Positions 1 through 6,547 of a DNA stretch of 7,119 nt are shown here, one piece after another. The notes below the pieces were generated by a model. It worked only from the letters and a program-made list of their open reading frames with translations, did not search any database and had not been told where the DNA came from. The DNA lies in contig JAOPZP010000443.1 of the NCBI GenBank assembly GCA_025964055.1, positions 1-7,119 on the forward strand. Reading direction: 5' to 3'. The DNA is from Conexibacter sp. (GTDB taxonomy: Bacteria > Actinomycetota > Thermoleophilia > Solirubrobacterales > Solirubrobacteraceae). The translations under genes were made by a program, and so were the position numbers. Every line of letters starts with the position of its first letter. Within the stretch, counting starts at the first letter, position 1.

Positions 1-204
1 ACCCTCCTCGGCGCCGCGGGCGTCCTCGTCGTCTGCGGCGTGTCCGCCGGTGCGCTCGCGCTCGGCGTGGCGGCCGCGGCCCTCGTCGCGGCGATCGCCA
101 TCCAGCGGCGTGCCTTCGGCGGCCGCACCGGCGACACGCTGGGCGCGACCGGCAAGCTCGTCGAGGTCGCGACGCTCGTGGCGCTGGCCGGAGCATGGTC
201 GTGA
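1..204 (+). CDS. cobS: Adenosylcobinamide-GDP ribazoletransferase (cobalamin synthase), C-terminal 67 residues
   Basis: This is the 3' end of a gene entering from the left edge; frame 1 is open from base 1 to a TGA at 202-204. CobS is a polytopic membrane enzyme that joins alpha-ribazole (or its phosphate) to adenosylcobinamide-GDP, releasing GMP, in the last steps of cobalamin assembly. Visible here are a long Ala/Val/Leu-rich hydrophobic stretch (fragment residues about 1-34), a short basic turn (QRRAFGG), the conserved family tail RTGDTLGATGKLVEV (about residues 43-57), and a final hydrophobic segment ending in ALAGAWS. The GGxTGDxLGA signature near the C-terminus is characteristic of CobS, and the cobalamin genes immediately downstream agree. 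The stop overlaps the GTG start of cobQ as GTGA. This enzyme is called CobV in Pseudomonas denitrificans naming. The N-terminal active-site region is outside the window, so its completeness cannot be judged. Confidence 0.87.
   Translation, partial: TLLGAAGVLVVCGVSAGALALGVAAAALVAAIAIQRRAFGGRTGDTLGATGKLVEVATLVALAGAWS
190..193 (+). promoter_or_regulatory. Ribosome binding site deciding the cobQ start
   Basis: GGAG lies 7 nt upstream of the GTG at 201 but only 1 nt upstream of the ATG at 195. The spacing favours GTG 201, which also forms the common GTGA stop/start overlap with cobS. The ATG at 195 would add just two residues. Confidence 0.6.
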
Positions 205-1754
205 GCGGGCAGAGCGGCGGCGCCCTCCTGGTCTGCGGCACCGCCTCGGACGCGGGCAAGTCGCTGGTGACCGCGGGCATCTGCCGGTCGCTCGCACGGC
301 GGGGCGTCGGCGTCGCCCCGTTCAAGGCGCAGAACATGGCCAACAACTCGGCGGTCACCGCGAGCGGCGCCGAGATCGGCCGGGCGCAGGCGATGCAGGC
401 CGCCGCGTGCGGCATCGAGCCCGAGGCGGCCATGAACCCCGTGTTGATCAAGCCCGCGGGGGAGACGTCGTCGCAGGTGCTGCTGATGGGCAAGCCGTTC
501 GCCGACGCGACGGCGCGCTCGTATCAGGACCTCAAGGCCCGCCTCCAGGCGCCGGTGCTCGACGCGCTGGCCACGCTGCGCGCGCGCTTCGACGCGGTCA
601 TCTGCGAGGGCGCCGGCTCGCCCGCCGAGATCAACCTGCGCGAGCGCGACCTGGCGAACCTGGGCCTCGCCCGGGCGGCGAACCTGCCCGTGCTGCTCGT
701 CGGCGACATCGACCGCGGCGGCGTCTTCGCCGCGCTCGTCGGCACGCTGGCGGTCCTCGACGCCGACGACCAGCGCCACGTCGCGGCGTTCCTCATCAAC
801 AAGTTCCGGGGCGACGCCGGGGTCCTGGCGCCGGGGCTGGAGCAGTTGTATGCCTTGACCGGCCGCCGGGCCATCGGCGTCCTGCCGTGGCGCGAGGGGC
901 TGTGGCTCGACGCCGAGGACTCGCTGGCGCTCGAGGCGCCGGCGCTGGCGCCCGCTCCCGCGGTCGGCCGCGACACCCTCGACGTCGCCGTCCTGCGCCT
1001 GCGCTGGATGTCGAACTTCACCGACGTCGACGCGCTGGCCGCCGAGCCGGGCGTCGGCGTGCGCTTCACGCGCTCGCCGGTCGACCTCGAGCGCGCCGAC
1101 CTCGTCGTCATCCCCGGTACCAAGGCCACCGTCGCCGACCTCGAGCGCCTGCGCCGCGACGGCCTGGACGATGCGCTGGGTCGCCGCGCCGCCGCCGGCG
1201 GGCCGATCCTCGGCCTCTGCGGCGGCTACCAGCTGCTCGGCGAGCGGATCGAGGACGACGTCGAGAGCCGCGCCGGAGTCGTCGATGGCCTTGGGTTGCT
1301 CCCGGTCGCCACCGTCTTCGCCGCCGAGAAGCTGCTGCGCCGCCAGACCGGCACGGCGACGTGGCTCGGCGGCGCCCCCGCGACCGGCTACGAGATCCGC
1401 CACGGCGACCCGCAACCGACCGGCCGGATGACGGCGGACCCGCTCCTGACCGCCGCCGACGGGACGCCGGAGGGCTGCGTCAGCGGCGCCGTGCTCGGCA
1501 CGAGCTGGCACGGCCTGCTGGAGGGCGACGCGGTCCGCCGCGCGCTGCTGGACTGGGTCGCGACCCAGCGCGGGCGCGACTGGCGCCCCGGCGACGTCCC
1601 GTTCGCCGACGTCCGCGAGCGGCGCCTGGACGTCCTCGGCGACCTCGTCGACGAGCACGTCGACCGCGATGCGCTCGACGCCCTGCTGGCCGGCGGCGTT
1701 CCTGAAGGCCTTCCCACCCTCGACCTGCGGAGGACCGCATGCTCCGCGTCCTGA
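201..1754 (+). CDS. cobQ: Adenosylcobyric acid synthase (glutamine-hydrolysing)
   Basis: CobQ (CbiP) uses ATP and glutamine to amidate the b, d, e and g carboxylates of adenosylcobyrinic acid a,c-diamide in the cytoplasm, giving adenosylcobyric acid. The product is 517 residues from GTG 201 (519 from ATG 195), a normal length. Numbering from GTG 201, the N-terminal synthetase domain carries the P-loop GTASDAGKS (13-21), the CobQ motif PFKAQNMANNS (40-50), CEGAGSPAEINL (about 135-146) and GDIDRGGVFA (168-177). RLRWMSNFTDVDAL (about 266-279) opens the C-terminal class I glutamine amidotransferase domain. That domain contains the nucleophile Cys340 in LGLCGGYQLLG and the active-site His437 in GTSWHG, so it looks intact. 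GYEIRHG (about 397-403) has Arg where an imidazole residue is usual in my memory of the family. The GTG start gives a 4-nt overlap with cobS and a well-placed GGAG; the 3' end overlaps cobN by 16 nt, indicating coupling. Identity is secure; only the exact start is open. Confidence 0.97.
   Translation: MSGQSGGALLVCGTASDAGKSLVTAGICRSLARRGVGVAPFKAQNMANNSAVTASGAEIGRAQAMQAAACGIEPEAAMNPVLIKPAGETSSQVLLMGKPFADATARSYQDLKARLQAPVLDALATLRARFDAVICEGAGSPAEINLRERDLANLGLARAANLPVLLVGDIDRGGVFAALVGTLAVLDADDQRHVAAFLINKFRGDAGVLAPGLEQLYALTGRRAIGVLPWREGLWLDAEDSLALEAPALAPAPAVGRDTLDVAVLRLRWMSNFTDVDALAAEPGVGVRFTRSPVDLERADLVVIPGTKATVADLERLRRDGLDDALGRRAAAGGPILGLCGGYQLLGERIEDDVESRAGVVDGLGLLPVATVFAAEKLLRRQTGTATWLGGAPATGYEIRHGDPQPTGRMTADPLLTAADGTPEGCVSGAVLGTSWHGLLEGDAVRRALLDWVATQRGRDWRPGDVPFADVRERRLDVLGDLVDEHVDRDALDALLAGGVPEGLPTLDLRRTACSAS
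1729..1733 (+). promoter_or_regulatory. Ribosome binding site of cobN inside the cobQ 3' end
   Basis: A full GGAGG sits 5 nt before the ATG at 1739, within the last codons of cobQ. It supports that ATG and the 16-nt cobQ/cobN overlap, so ribosomes finishing cobQ can load directly onto cobN. Confidence 0.7.
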
Positions 1755-4700
1755 GCCACGCCGACACCGACCTGCTCGCGGTCACCCGTGCGCTGGGCGA
1801 GCTGCCCGACGGCTTCCCGGAGGTCCGCGTCGCCAACCCGGCGGCGGTCGGCACCGACCTCGACGCGATCCTCGACGGCGCCCGCGTGGTCGTCGTCCGC
1901 CTGCTCGGCGGGCGGCGCGCCTGGGAGGACGGCGTCGACGAGCTGCGCCGCCGCGCCGACGCCGCGGGCTTCGCGCTCCTGCTCCTCGGCGGCGAGCCGC
2001 AGCCCGACGCCGAGCTGGCCGAGCTGAGCCACGCTCCCGCCGGCGCGCTGGCCCAGGCCTTCGAGTACCTCCGCCACGGCGGCGTGACCAACGCCTCCAA
2101 CCTGCTCCGGTTCCTCGCCGACACGTTCCTGCTGGAGGGCTACGGCTTCGACGCGCCCGAGGCGCTGCCCGAGCACGGGTCCTACGCGCCGCAGCTCACG
2201 TCCGCGGGGGCGCCGGGCCGGCGGCCGCGCATCGCCATCGTCTTCTACCGCTCGCACGTCGCCGCGGGCAACACCGCCTTCGTCGACGCGATCGCCCAGG
2301 CGGTCGTCGACGCCGGTGGCATCCCCACCTGCGTCTGGGCGCAGTCGCTGCGCCCCGATGCCGAGGGTCGCGTGGCGCTCCTCGAGGAGCTCGACGGGAA
2401 CGTCGACGCGCTGATCGTCACCGTCCTGGCCTCCGGCGGGTCGACCGCCGGCGACGCCGACGCGACCGCCGCCTCGGGCTGGCGCGCCGACGCCCTCGCG
2501 GCGCTCGGCGTGCCCGTCATCCAGGCCGTCTGCGTGACCCGCTCGCGCGCCGCCTGGGAGGAGAGCGACAGCGGGCTGAGCCCGATGGACGTCGCGATGC
2601 AGGTCGCGATCCCCGAGTTCGACGGGCGCCTGCTCGGCGGCGTCGTGTCGTTCAAGGAGCCCCACGGGCAGTTCGACGGCGTCTCGCTCTACGCGCCCGA
2701 CCACGAGCGCTGCGCCCAAGTCGCCGGGTTCGCCGTGCGCATCGCGCGGCTCCGGACCACGCCGCCCGAGCACCGCAAGGTGGTGGTGATGCTCTCGAGC
2801 TTCCCGACCAAGCACGCGCGCATCGGCAACGCCGTCGGGCTCGACACGCCCGCCTCGGCGATCGCGCTGCTCGAGGCGCTCCAAGCCGATGGCTATGCCG
2901 TCGACGACGTCGCGGCCGACGGCGACGCGCTCATCCACGGCCTCATCGCCGCCGGCGGCTACGACCCCGATCACCTGACCGACGCGCAGCTCGGCGCCGC
3001 GGTGGCGCGGCTGCCGGTCGCGCAGTACGAGCAGTGGTTCGCCGCGCTGCCCGAGGCGCTGCGCACCGCGGTCGTCGACACGTGGGGTCCTCCGCCCGGC
3101 ACGCAGTGGCGCGACGGCGACGACCTCGTCCTCGCCGGCCTCGACCTCGGCGGGGTCTTCGTCGCCATCCAGCCGCCGCGCGGCTACGGCGAGGACCCGA
3201 GCGCGATCTACCACGACCCGCAGCTCGCGCCGTCGCACCACTACCTCGCCTCGTACTGGTGGCTGGACCGCGTCTGGGGCGCCGACGCGCTCGTCCACCT
3301 CGGCAAGCACGGCACGCTGGAGTGGCTGCCGGGCAAGTCGGTGGGGTTGAGCGCGGCGTGCGCGCCCGACGCCGTGCTCGGCACGCTGCCGATCGTCTAC
3401 CCGTTCGTCGTCAACGACCCCGGCGAGGGCGTGCAGGCCAAGCGCCGCATCCACGCGACGATCGTCGACCACCTGATCGCCCCGATGGCGCGCGCCGGGA
3501 CGCACGACGAGCTCGCCGCGCTCGAGGACCTGCTGGACGAGTACGCCCGCATGGAGGCGCTGGATCCGAGCAAGCTGCCGGCGCTCGGCGCGCGGATCTG
3601 GGAGGCGTTGTTGGAGGCCAACCTCCACCACGACCTCGGGCTCGACGAGGGCGCTGCGCCCCAGGACGACGGCGCCATCGGCACCGTCATCGAGCACCTC
3701 GACACCTACCTCTGCGAGGTCAAGGACCTCCAGGTCCGCGACGGCCTGCACATCCTCGGCCAGGCGCCCGAGGGCGAGCCGCTGCGCAACCTGGTCGCCG
3801 CGATCATGCGGCTGCCCAACGCCGACGTCCCGGCGCTGCGCCGCGCCATCGGCAGCGCCCGCGGCGTCGACGAGCTGGCGCTGATCGAGCGCGGCGCGCG
3901 CGACGAGCTCGACCGCCTCGACGCCGCGCAGGACATGGTGCTCGACGCGCTGTCGGCGCGCGCCTGGTCGCCGGCGGCGGTCGCCGAGGTGGCGCGCAAC
4001 GTCCTGGACACCGACGAGCCGGCGGTGCTGGCCGCGCTGGCCTTCGCCTGCGACGAGCTCGTCCCGCGCCTGCGCGCCACGACCGGCGAGCTGGACGCGG
4101 TGCTCGCCGCGCTGGACGGGCGCTACGTGCCGGCCGGGCCGTCGGGCTCGCCGACGCGCGGGCGCGTCGACGTGCTGCCGACCGGCCGCAACTTCTACGG
4201 CGTCGACCCGAAGGCGCTGCCCTCGCAGCTGTCCTGGGACGTCGGCGTCCGCCTCGGCGACGCGCTGCTGGCGCGCCATCTCGACGAGGACGGGCGCCAT
4301 CCCGAGACCGTCGGGATCGTCGTCTGGGGCACGGCGGCGATGCGCACGCACGGCGACGACGTCGCCGAGATCCTGCACCTGCTCGGCGTGCGCCCCGTCT
4401 GGGATCCCGACACGCGCCGGGTCACCGCGATCGAGGTCGTCCCACTGGAGCAGCTCGGGCGCCCCCGGATCGACGTCGTCGTCCGCATCTCGGGGTTCTT
4501 CCGCGACGCCTTCCCGCATCTGGTGACGCTCATCGACGACGCGGTGACGACCGTCGCCGCGCTCGAGGAGAGCGACGACGACAACTTCCTGCGCAAGCAC
4601 GTGCACGCGGATGCCGAGCGGCTCGCCGAGGAGATCGGACCCACCCACCCGGGCGCCTGGCGCCGCTGCACCGCGCGCGTCTTCGGCTCGGCCCCCGGCT

Positions 4701-5404
4701 CCTACGGCGCCGGGCTGCTCGAGCTGATCGACGCGGGCAACTGGCGCGACGACGGCGACCTGGCCGCCGTGTACGAGGCGTGGGGCGGCCACGCGTACGG
4801 CTCCGGGCTCGACGGCGTGCAGGCGCGCGGGGCGGTGCGCGACTGCTTCGCCCGGATCGAGGTCGCGGTCAAGAACATCGACAACCGCGAGCACGACCTC
4901 TTCGACTCCGACGGGTACTTCCAATACCACGGCGGGATGGTCGCGGCGGTGCGCGCGCTGAGCGGGCGCGACCCCAAGGCCTGGGTCGGCGACAGCGCCG
5001 ACCCCGCCCGCGTGCGCGCGCTGTCGCTGGCCGAGGAGGCGCGGCGCGTCTTCCGCTCGCGTGTGACCAACCCGCGCTGGATCGGCGCGATGATGCGCCA
5101 CGGGTACAAGGGCGCGTTCGAGCTCGCCGCGACCGTCGACTACCTGTTCGGCTACGACGCGACCACCGGCGTGGTCGACGACTGGATGTACGAGGCGGTC
5201 GCCGAGAAGTACGTCCGCGATCCCGACGTCGGCGCGTTCCTGCGCCGTTCGAACCCGTGGGCGCTGCATGCGATGACCGAGCGTCTGCTCGAGGCGGCGG
5301 AGCGCGGGCTGTGGGCGCAGCCCGACGCGCAGACGCTCGAGGCGCTGCGCGGCGAGCTGCTCGATGTCGAGGCGCAACTGGAAGAGGCCGGAGACCCCGC
5401 ATGA
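1739..5404 (+). CDS. cobN: Cobaltochelatase large subunit CobN
   Basis: CobN is the large, substrate- and metal-binding subunit of the ATP-dependent cobaltochelatase that inserts cobalt into hydrogenobyrinic acid a,c-diamide; it is homologous to magnesium chelatase ChlH/BchH. The product is 1,221 residues, close to other actinobacterial CobN proteins. It opens with the typical MLRVLSHADTDLLAV and an ANP motif. Further landmarks are SSFPTKHARIGNAVG (353-367), HLGKHGTLEWLPGKS (520-534) and PFVVNDPGEGVQAKRR (about 555-570). Later come RDGLHILG (667-674), FGSAPGSYGAG (982-992) and the C-terminal block from NPRWIG (1111) through HGYKGAFELAATVDYLF to DDWMYEAV (ending about 1154). All are CobN/Mg-chelatase H signatures in the expected order. 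No P-loop is expected, because ATP hydrolysis resides in the partner AAA+ subunit. The 3' end overlaps cobT as ATGA. No frameshift or truncation is apparent. CobN is favoured over ChlH by the cobalamin neighbours and motif wording. Confidence 0.97.
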   Translation: MLRVLSHADTDLLAVTRALGELPDGFPEVRVANPAAVGTDLDAILDGARVVVVRLLGGRRAWEDGVDELRRRADAAGFALLLLGGEPQPDAELAELSHAPAGALAQAFEYLRHGGVTNASNLLRFLADTFLLEGYGFDAPEALPEHGSYAPQLTSAGAPGRRPRIAIVFYRSHVAAGNTAFVDAIAQAVVDAGGIPTCVWAQSLRPDAEGRVALLEELDGNVDALIVTVLASGGSTAGDADATAASGWRADALAALGVPVIQAVCVTRSRAAWEESDSGLSPMDVAMQVAIPEFDGRLLGGVVSFKEPHGQFDGVSLYAPDHERCAQVAGFAVRIARLRTTPPEHRKVVVMLSSFPTKHARIGNAVGLDTPASAIALLEALQADGYAVDDVAADGDALIHGLIAAGGYDPDHLTDAQLGAAVARLPVAQYEQWFAALPEALRTAVVDTWGPPPGTQWRDGDDLVLAGLDLGGVFVAIQPPRGYGEDPSAIYHDPQLAPSHHYLASYWWLDRVWGADALVHLGKHGTLEWLPGKSVGLSAACAPDAVLGTLPIVYPFVVNDPGEGVQAKRRIHATIVDHLIAPMARAGTHDELAALEDLLDEYARMEALDPSKLPALGARIWEALLEANLHHDLGLDEGAAPQDDGAIGTVIEHLDTYLCEVKDLQVRDGLHILGQAPEGEPLRNLVAAIMRLPNADVPALRRAIGSARGVDELALIERGARDELDRLDAAQDMVLDALSARAWSPAAVAEVARNVLDTDEPAVLAALAFACDELVPRLRATTGELDAVLAALDGRYVPAGPSGSPTRGRVDVLPTGRNFYGVDPKALPSQLSWDVGVRLGDALLARHLDEDGRHPETVGIVVWGTAAMRTHGDDVAEILHLLGVRPVWDPDTRRVTAIEVVPLEQLGRPRIDVVVRISGFFRDAFPHLVTLIDDAVTTVAALEESDDDNFLRKHVHADAERLAEEIGPTHPGAWRRCTARVFGSAPGSYGAGLLELIDAGNWRDDGDLAAVYEAWGGHAYGSGLDGVQARGAVRDCFARIEVAVKNIDNREHDLFDSDGYFQYHGGMVAAVRALSGRDPKAWVGDSADPARVRALSLAEEARRVFRSRVTNPRWIGAMMRHGYKGAFELAATVDYLFGYDATTGVVDDWMYEAVAEKYVRDPDVGAFLRRSNPWALHAMTERLLEAAERGLWAQPDAQTLEALRGELLDVEAQLEEAGDPA
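5390..5393 (+). promoter_or_regulatory. Ribosome binding site of cobT
   Basis: GGAG ends 7 nt before the ATG at 5401, inside the last cobN codons. With the ATGA stop/start overlap it fixes the cobT start and suggests translational coupling. Confidence 0.65.
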
Positions 5405-6444
5405 CCAAGACCATGGTGATCCCGGCCATCCGGCCGATCGACACCGCCGCGCGCGACGCGGCGCTCGCGCGGCAGGCGCAGCTGCTCAAGCCGCCCGGCT
5501 CGCTGGGGCGGCTGGAGGAGGTCGCCGCGTGGGTCGCGGGCGTGACCGGCCGGGAGCGCCCGGTGCCGCGCACGCGCATCGTGATCGCGGCCGCCGACCA
5601 CGGCGTCGCAGCCGAGGGCGTGTCGGCGTTCCCGCAGGAGGTGACCGGGCAGATGCTCGGCGCGTTCGGCGCGGGCTTCGCGGCGATCACGGTCCTGGCG
5701 CGCCAGGCCGGCGCCGAGCTGGTGCTGATCGACGCGGGCGTCATCGCGCCGCCGCCCGGCGTCGCGCACGAGGACGTCGGGCTGCCGGCGCCGTCCGGCA
5801 ACCTCGCCGTCGAGCCCGCGCTGCGTCCCGACGAGGTGCGCAGCGCGCTGCGGGCGGGCCGGGAACTGGCGGCGCGCGCCGCGGCGGACGGGATCGACCT
5901 GCTGATCGCCGGTGAGATGGGGATCGCCAACACCACGCCGGCAGCGTGCCTGACCGCGGCGCTCACCGGCCTGGGCGCCGATGCGGTCGTCGGACGTGGG
6001 ACGGGCGTCGACGCCGACGGGCTGCGGCGCAAGCGTGCGGTCGTCGCGCGGGCGCTGGCGCTCCACGGCCCGCACCTGACCGACGAGGTCGAGGTGCTGC
6101 GCCGGCTGGGCGGCGGCGAGCTGGCGGTGCTGTGCGGGCTGGCGCTGGGCGCCGGCGAGCACGGCCTCGGGCTGATCTGCGACGGCGTGATCGCGACCGC
6201 GGCGGTCGCCGTGGCCGTCGCGATGGCGCCCGAGCTGCGCCACCGGCTGCTGGCCGGCCACCGCTCGGTCGAGCCCGCGCACGAGCATCTGCTGACGTGG
6301 TTGGGCCTGCGGCCGCTGGTCGAGCTGGACCTGCGGCTCGGCGAGGGGTCGGGCGCGGCGACCGCGCTCCTGCTCGTCAACGCCGCATGCGCGCTGCACG
6401 ATCAGATGGCGACGTTCGCCGAGGCGGGAGTCGCGGCGTCATGA
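5401..6444 (+). CDS. cobT: Nicotinate-nucleotide:5,6-dimethylbenzimidazole phosphoribosyltransferase
   Basis: CobT (CobU in Pseudomonas naming) transfers phosphoribose from nicotinate mononucleotide to the lower-ligand base, making alpha-ribazole 5'-phosphate for nucleotide-loop assembly. The 347-residue length is typical. Motifs in order: LLKPPGSLGRLEEVA (28-42), AADHGVAAEGVSAFPQEVT (64-82), GEMGIANTTPAA (171-182), GRGTGVD (198-204), Lys211 in the RRKR stretch, CDGVIATAA (260-268), HRSVEPAH (287-294) and LGEGSGAA (313-320). Glu315 in the last motif matches the catalytic glutamate known as Glu317 in the Salmonella enzyme, so an active enzyme is expected. The segment at 111-142 is unusual: the family commonly has DVGV and a GTxN...AM pattern, whereas this protein reads DAGV, PSGN and ...PAL. 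The start overlaps the cobN stop as ATGA with GGAG 7 nt upstream. The reading frame is also open for a long way upstream of 5401, which is an effect of base composition and not part of this gene. Confidence 0.97.
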   Translation: MTKTMVIPAIRPIDTAARDAALARQAQLLKPPGSLGRLEEVAAWVAGVTGRERPVPRTRIVIAAADHGVAAEGVSAFPQEVTGQMLGAFGAGFAAITVLARQAGAELVLIDAGVIAPPPGVAHEDVGLPAPSGNLAVEPALRPDEVRSALRAGRELAARAAADGIDLLIAGEMGIANTTPAACLTAALTGLGADAVVGRGTGVDADGLRRKRAVVARALALHGPHLTDEVEVLRRLGGGELAVLCGLALGAGEHGLGLICDGVIATAAVAVAVAMAPELRHRLLAGHRSVEPAHEHLLTWLGLRPLVELDLRLGEGSGAATALLLVNAACALHDQMATFAEAGVAAS

Positions 6445-6506
6445 CTCGCGCAGGGCGCTCGCATGACGGGCGGCAGCTCGCCCAGGGGCTCGCTCCCGCG
6501 GCCGCT

Positions 6507-6510
6507 GGAG
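6507..6510 (+). promoter_or_regulatory. Candidate ribosome binding site of the chelatase ATPase gene
   Basis: GGAG lies 5 nt before the ATG at 6516. A competing GGAG at 6427-6430 lies 10 nt before an ATG at 6441 that overlaps the cobT stop as ATGA. The closer spacing, together with the composition of 6445-6515, makes 6516 my preferred start, but the choice is not settled. Confidence 0.45.
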
Positions 6511-6547
6511 CTTCGATGGGCGCCGCCGCCGCCGCCGCTTCGATGGG
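6510..6547. repeat. 11-bp direct repeat flanking a (GCC)5 tract
   Basis: GCTTCGATGGG occurs at 6510-6520 and again at 6537-6547, exactly 27 bp apart, so the repeat is in frame and each copy contains a candidate ATG. GCC is repeated five times between the copies (6522-6536). In the chelatase frame this gives a duplicated A-S-M-G with a run of six alanines between. It looks like a short local duplication with a slippage-prone triplet tract. Confidence 0.75.

Noticed and set aside
1..200. Search for a cobalamin riboswitch or promoter ahead of cobQ.
   Set aside because: The sequence is the coding end of cobS with no untranslated leader; any riboswitch would be upstream of the window.
50..1705. 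Plus-strand open frame overlapping cobQ, 551 codons.
   Set aside because: Its translation is Arg/Pro/Ala-rich with no domain, while the alternative frame gives an intact CobQ with all catalytic motifs.
1388..5377. Very long open frame on the minus strand opposite cobQ and cobN (1,329 codons).
   Set aside because: It lies antisense to the fully recognisable CobQ and CobN frames, its translation is low-complexity Arg/Val/Asp/Gly-rich with no recognisable domain, and stop-free antisense frames are expected at this GC content.
1669..5400. Long upstream extension of the cobT reading frame, suggesting a giant fusion protein.
   Set aside because: The extension is an out-of-frame shadow of cobN; homology to CobT begins right after the ATG at 5401, which has a ribosome binding site and ATGA overlap.
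4869..6399. Minus-strand open frames opposite the cobN end and cobT.
   Set aside because: They have biased composition only, no family motifs, and lie opposite conserved genes.
6468..6483. Small hairpin GGGCG-6 nt-CGCCC after cobT, considered as a terminator or attenuator.
   Set aside because: The stem is only 5 bp, no T-run follows, and similar short GC stems are common in this base composition.
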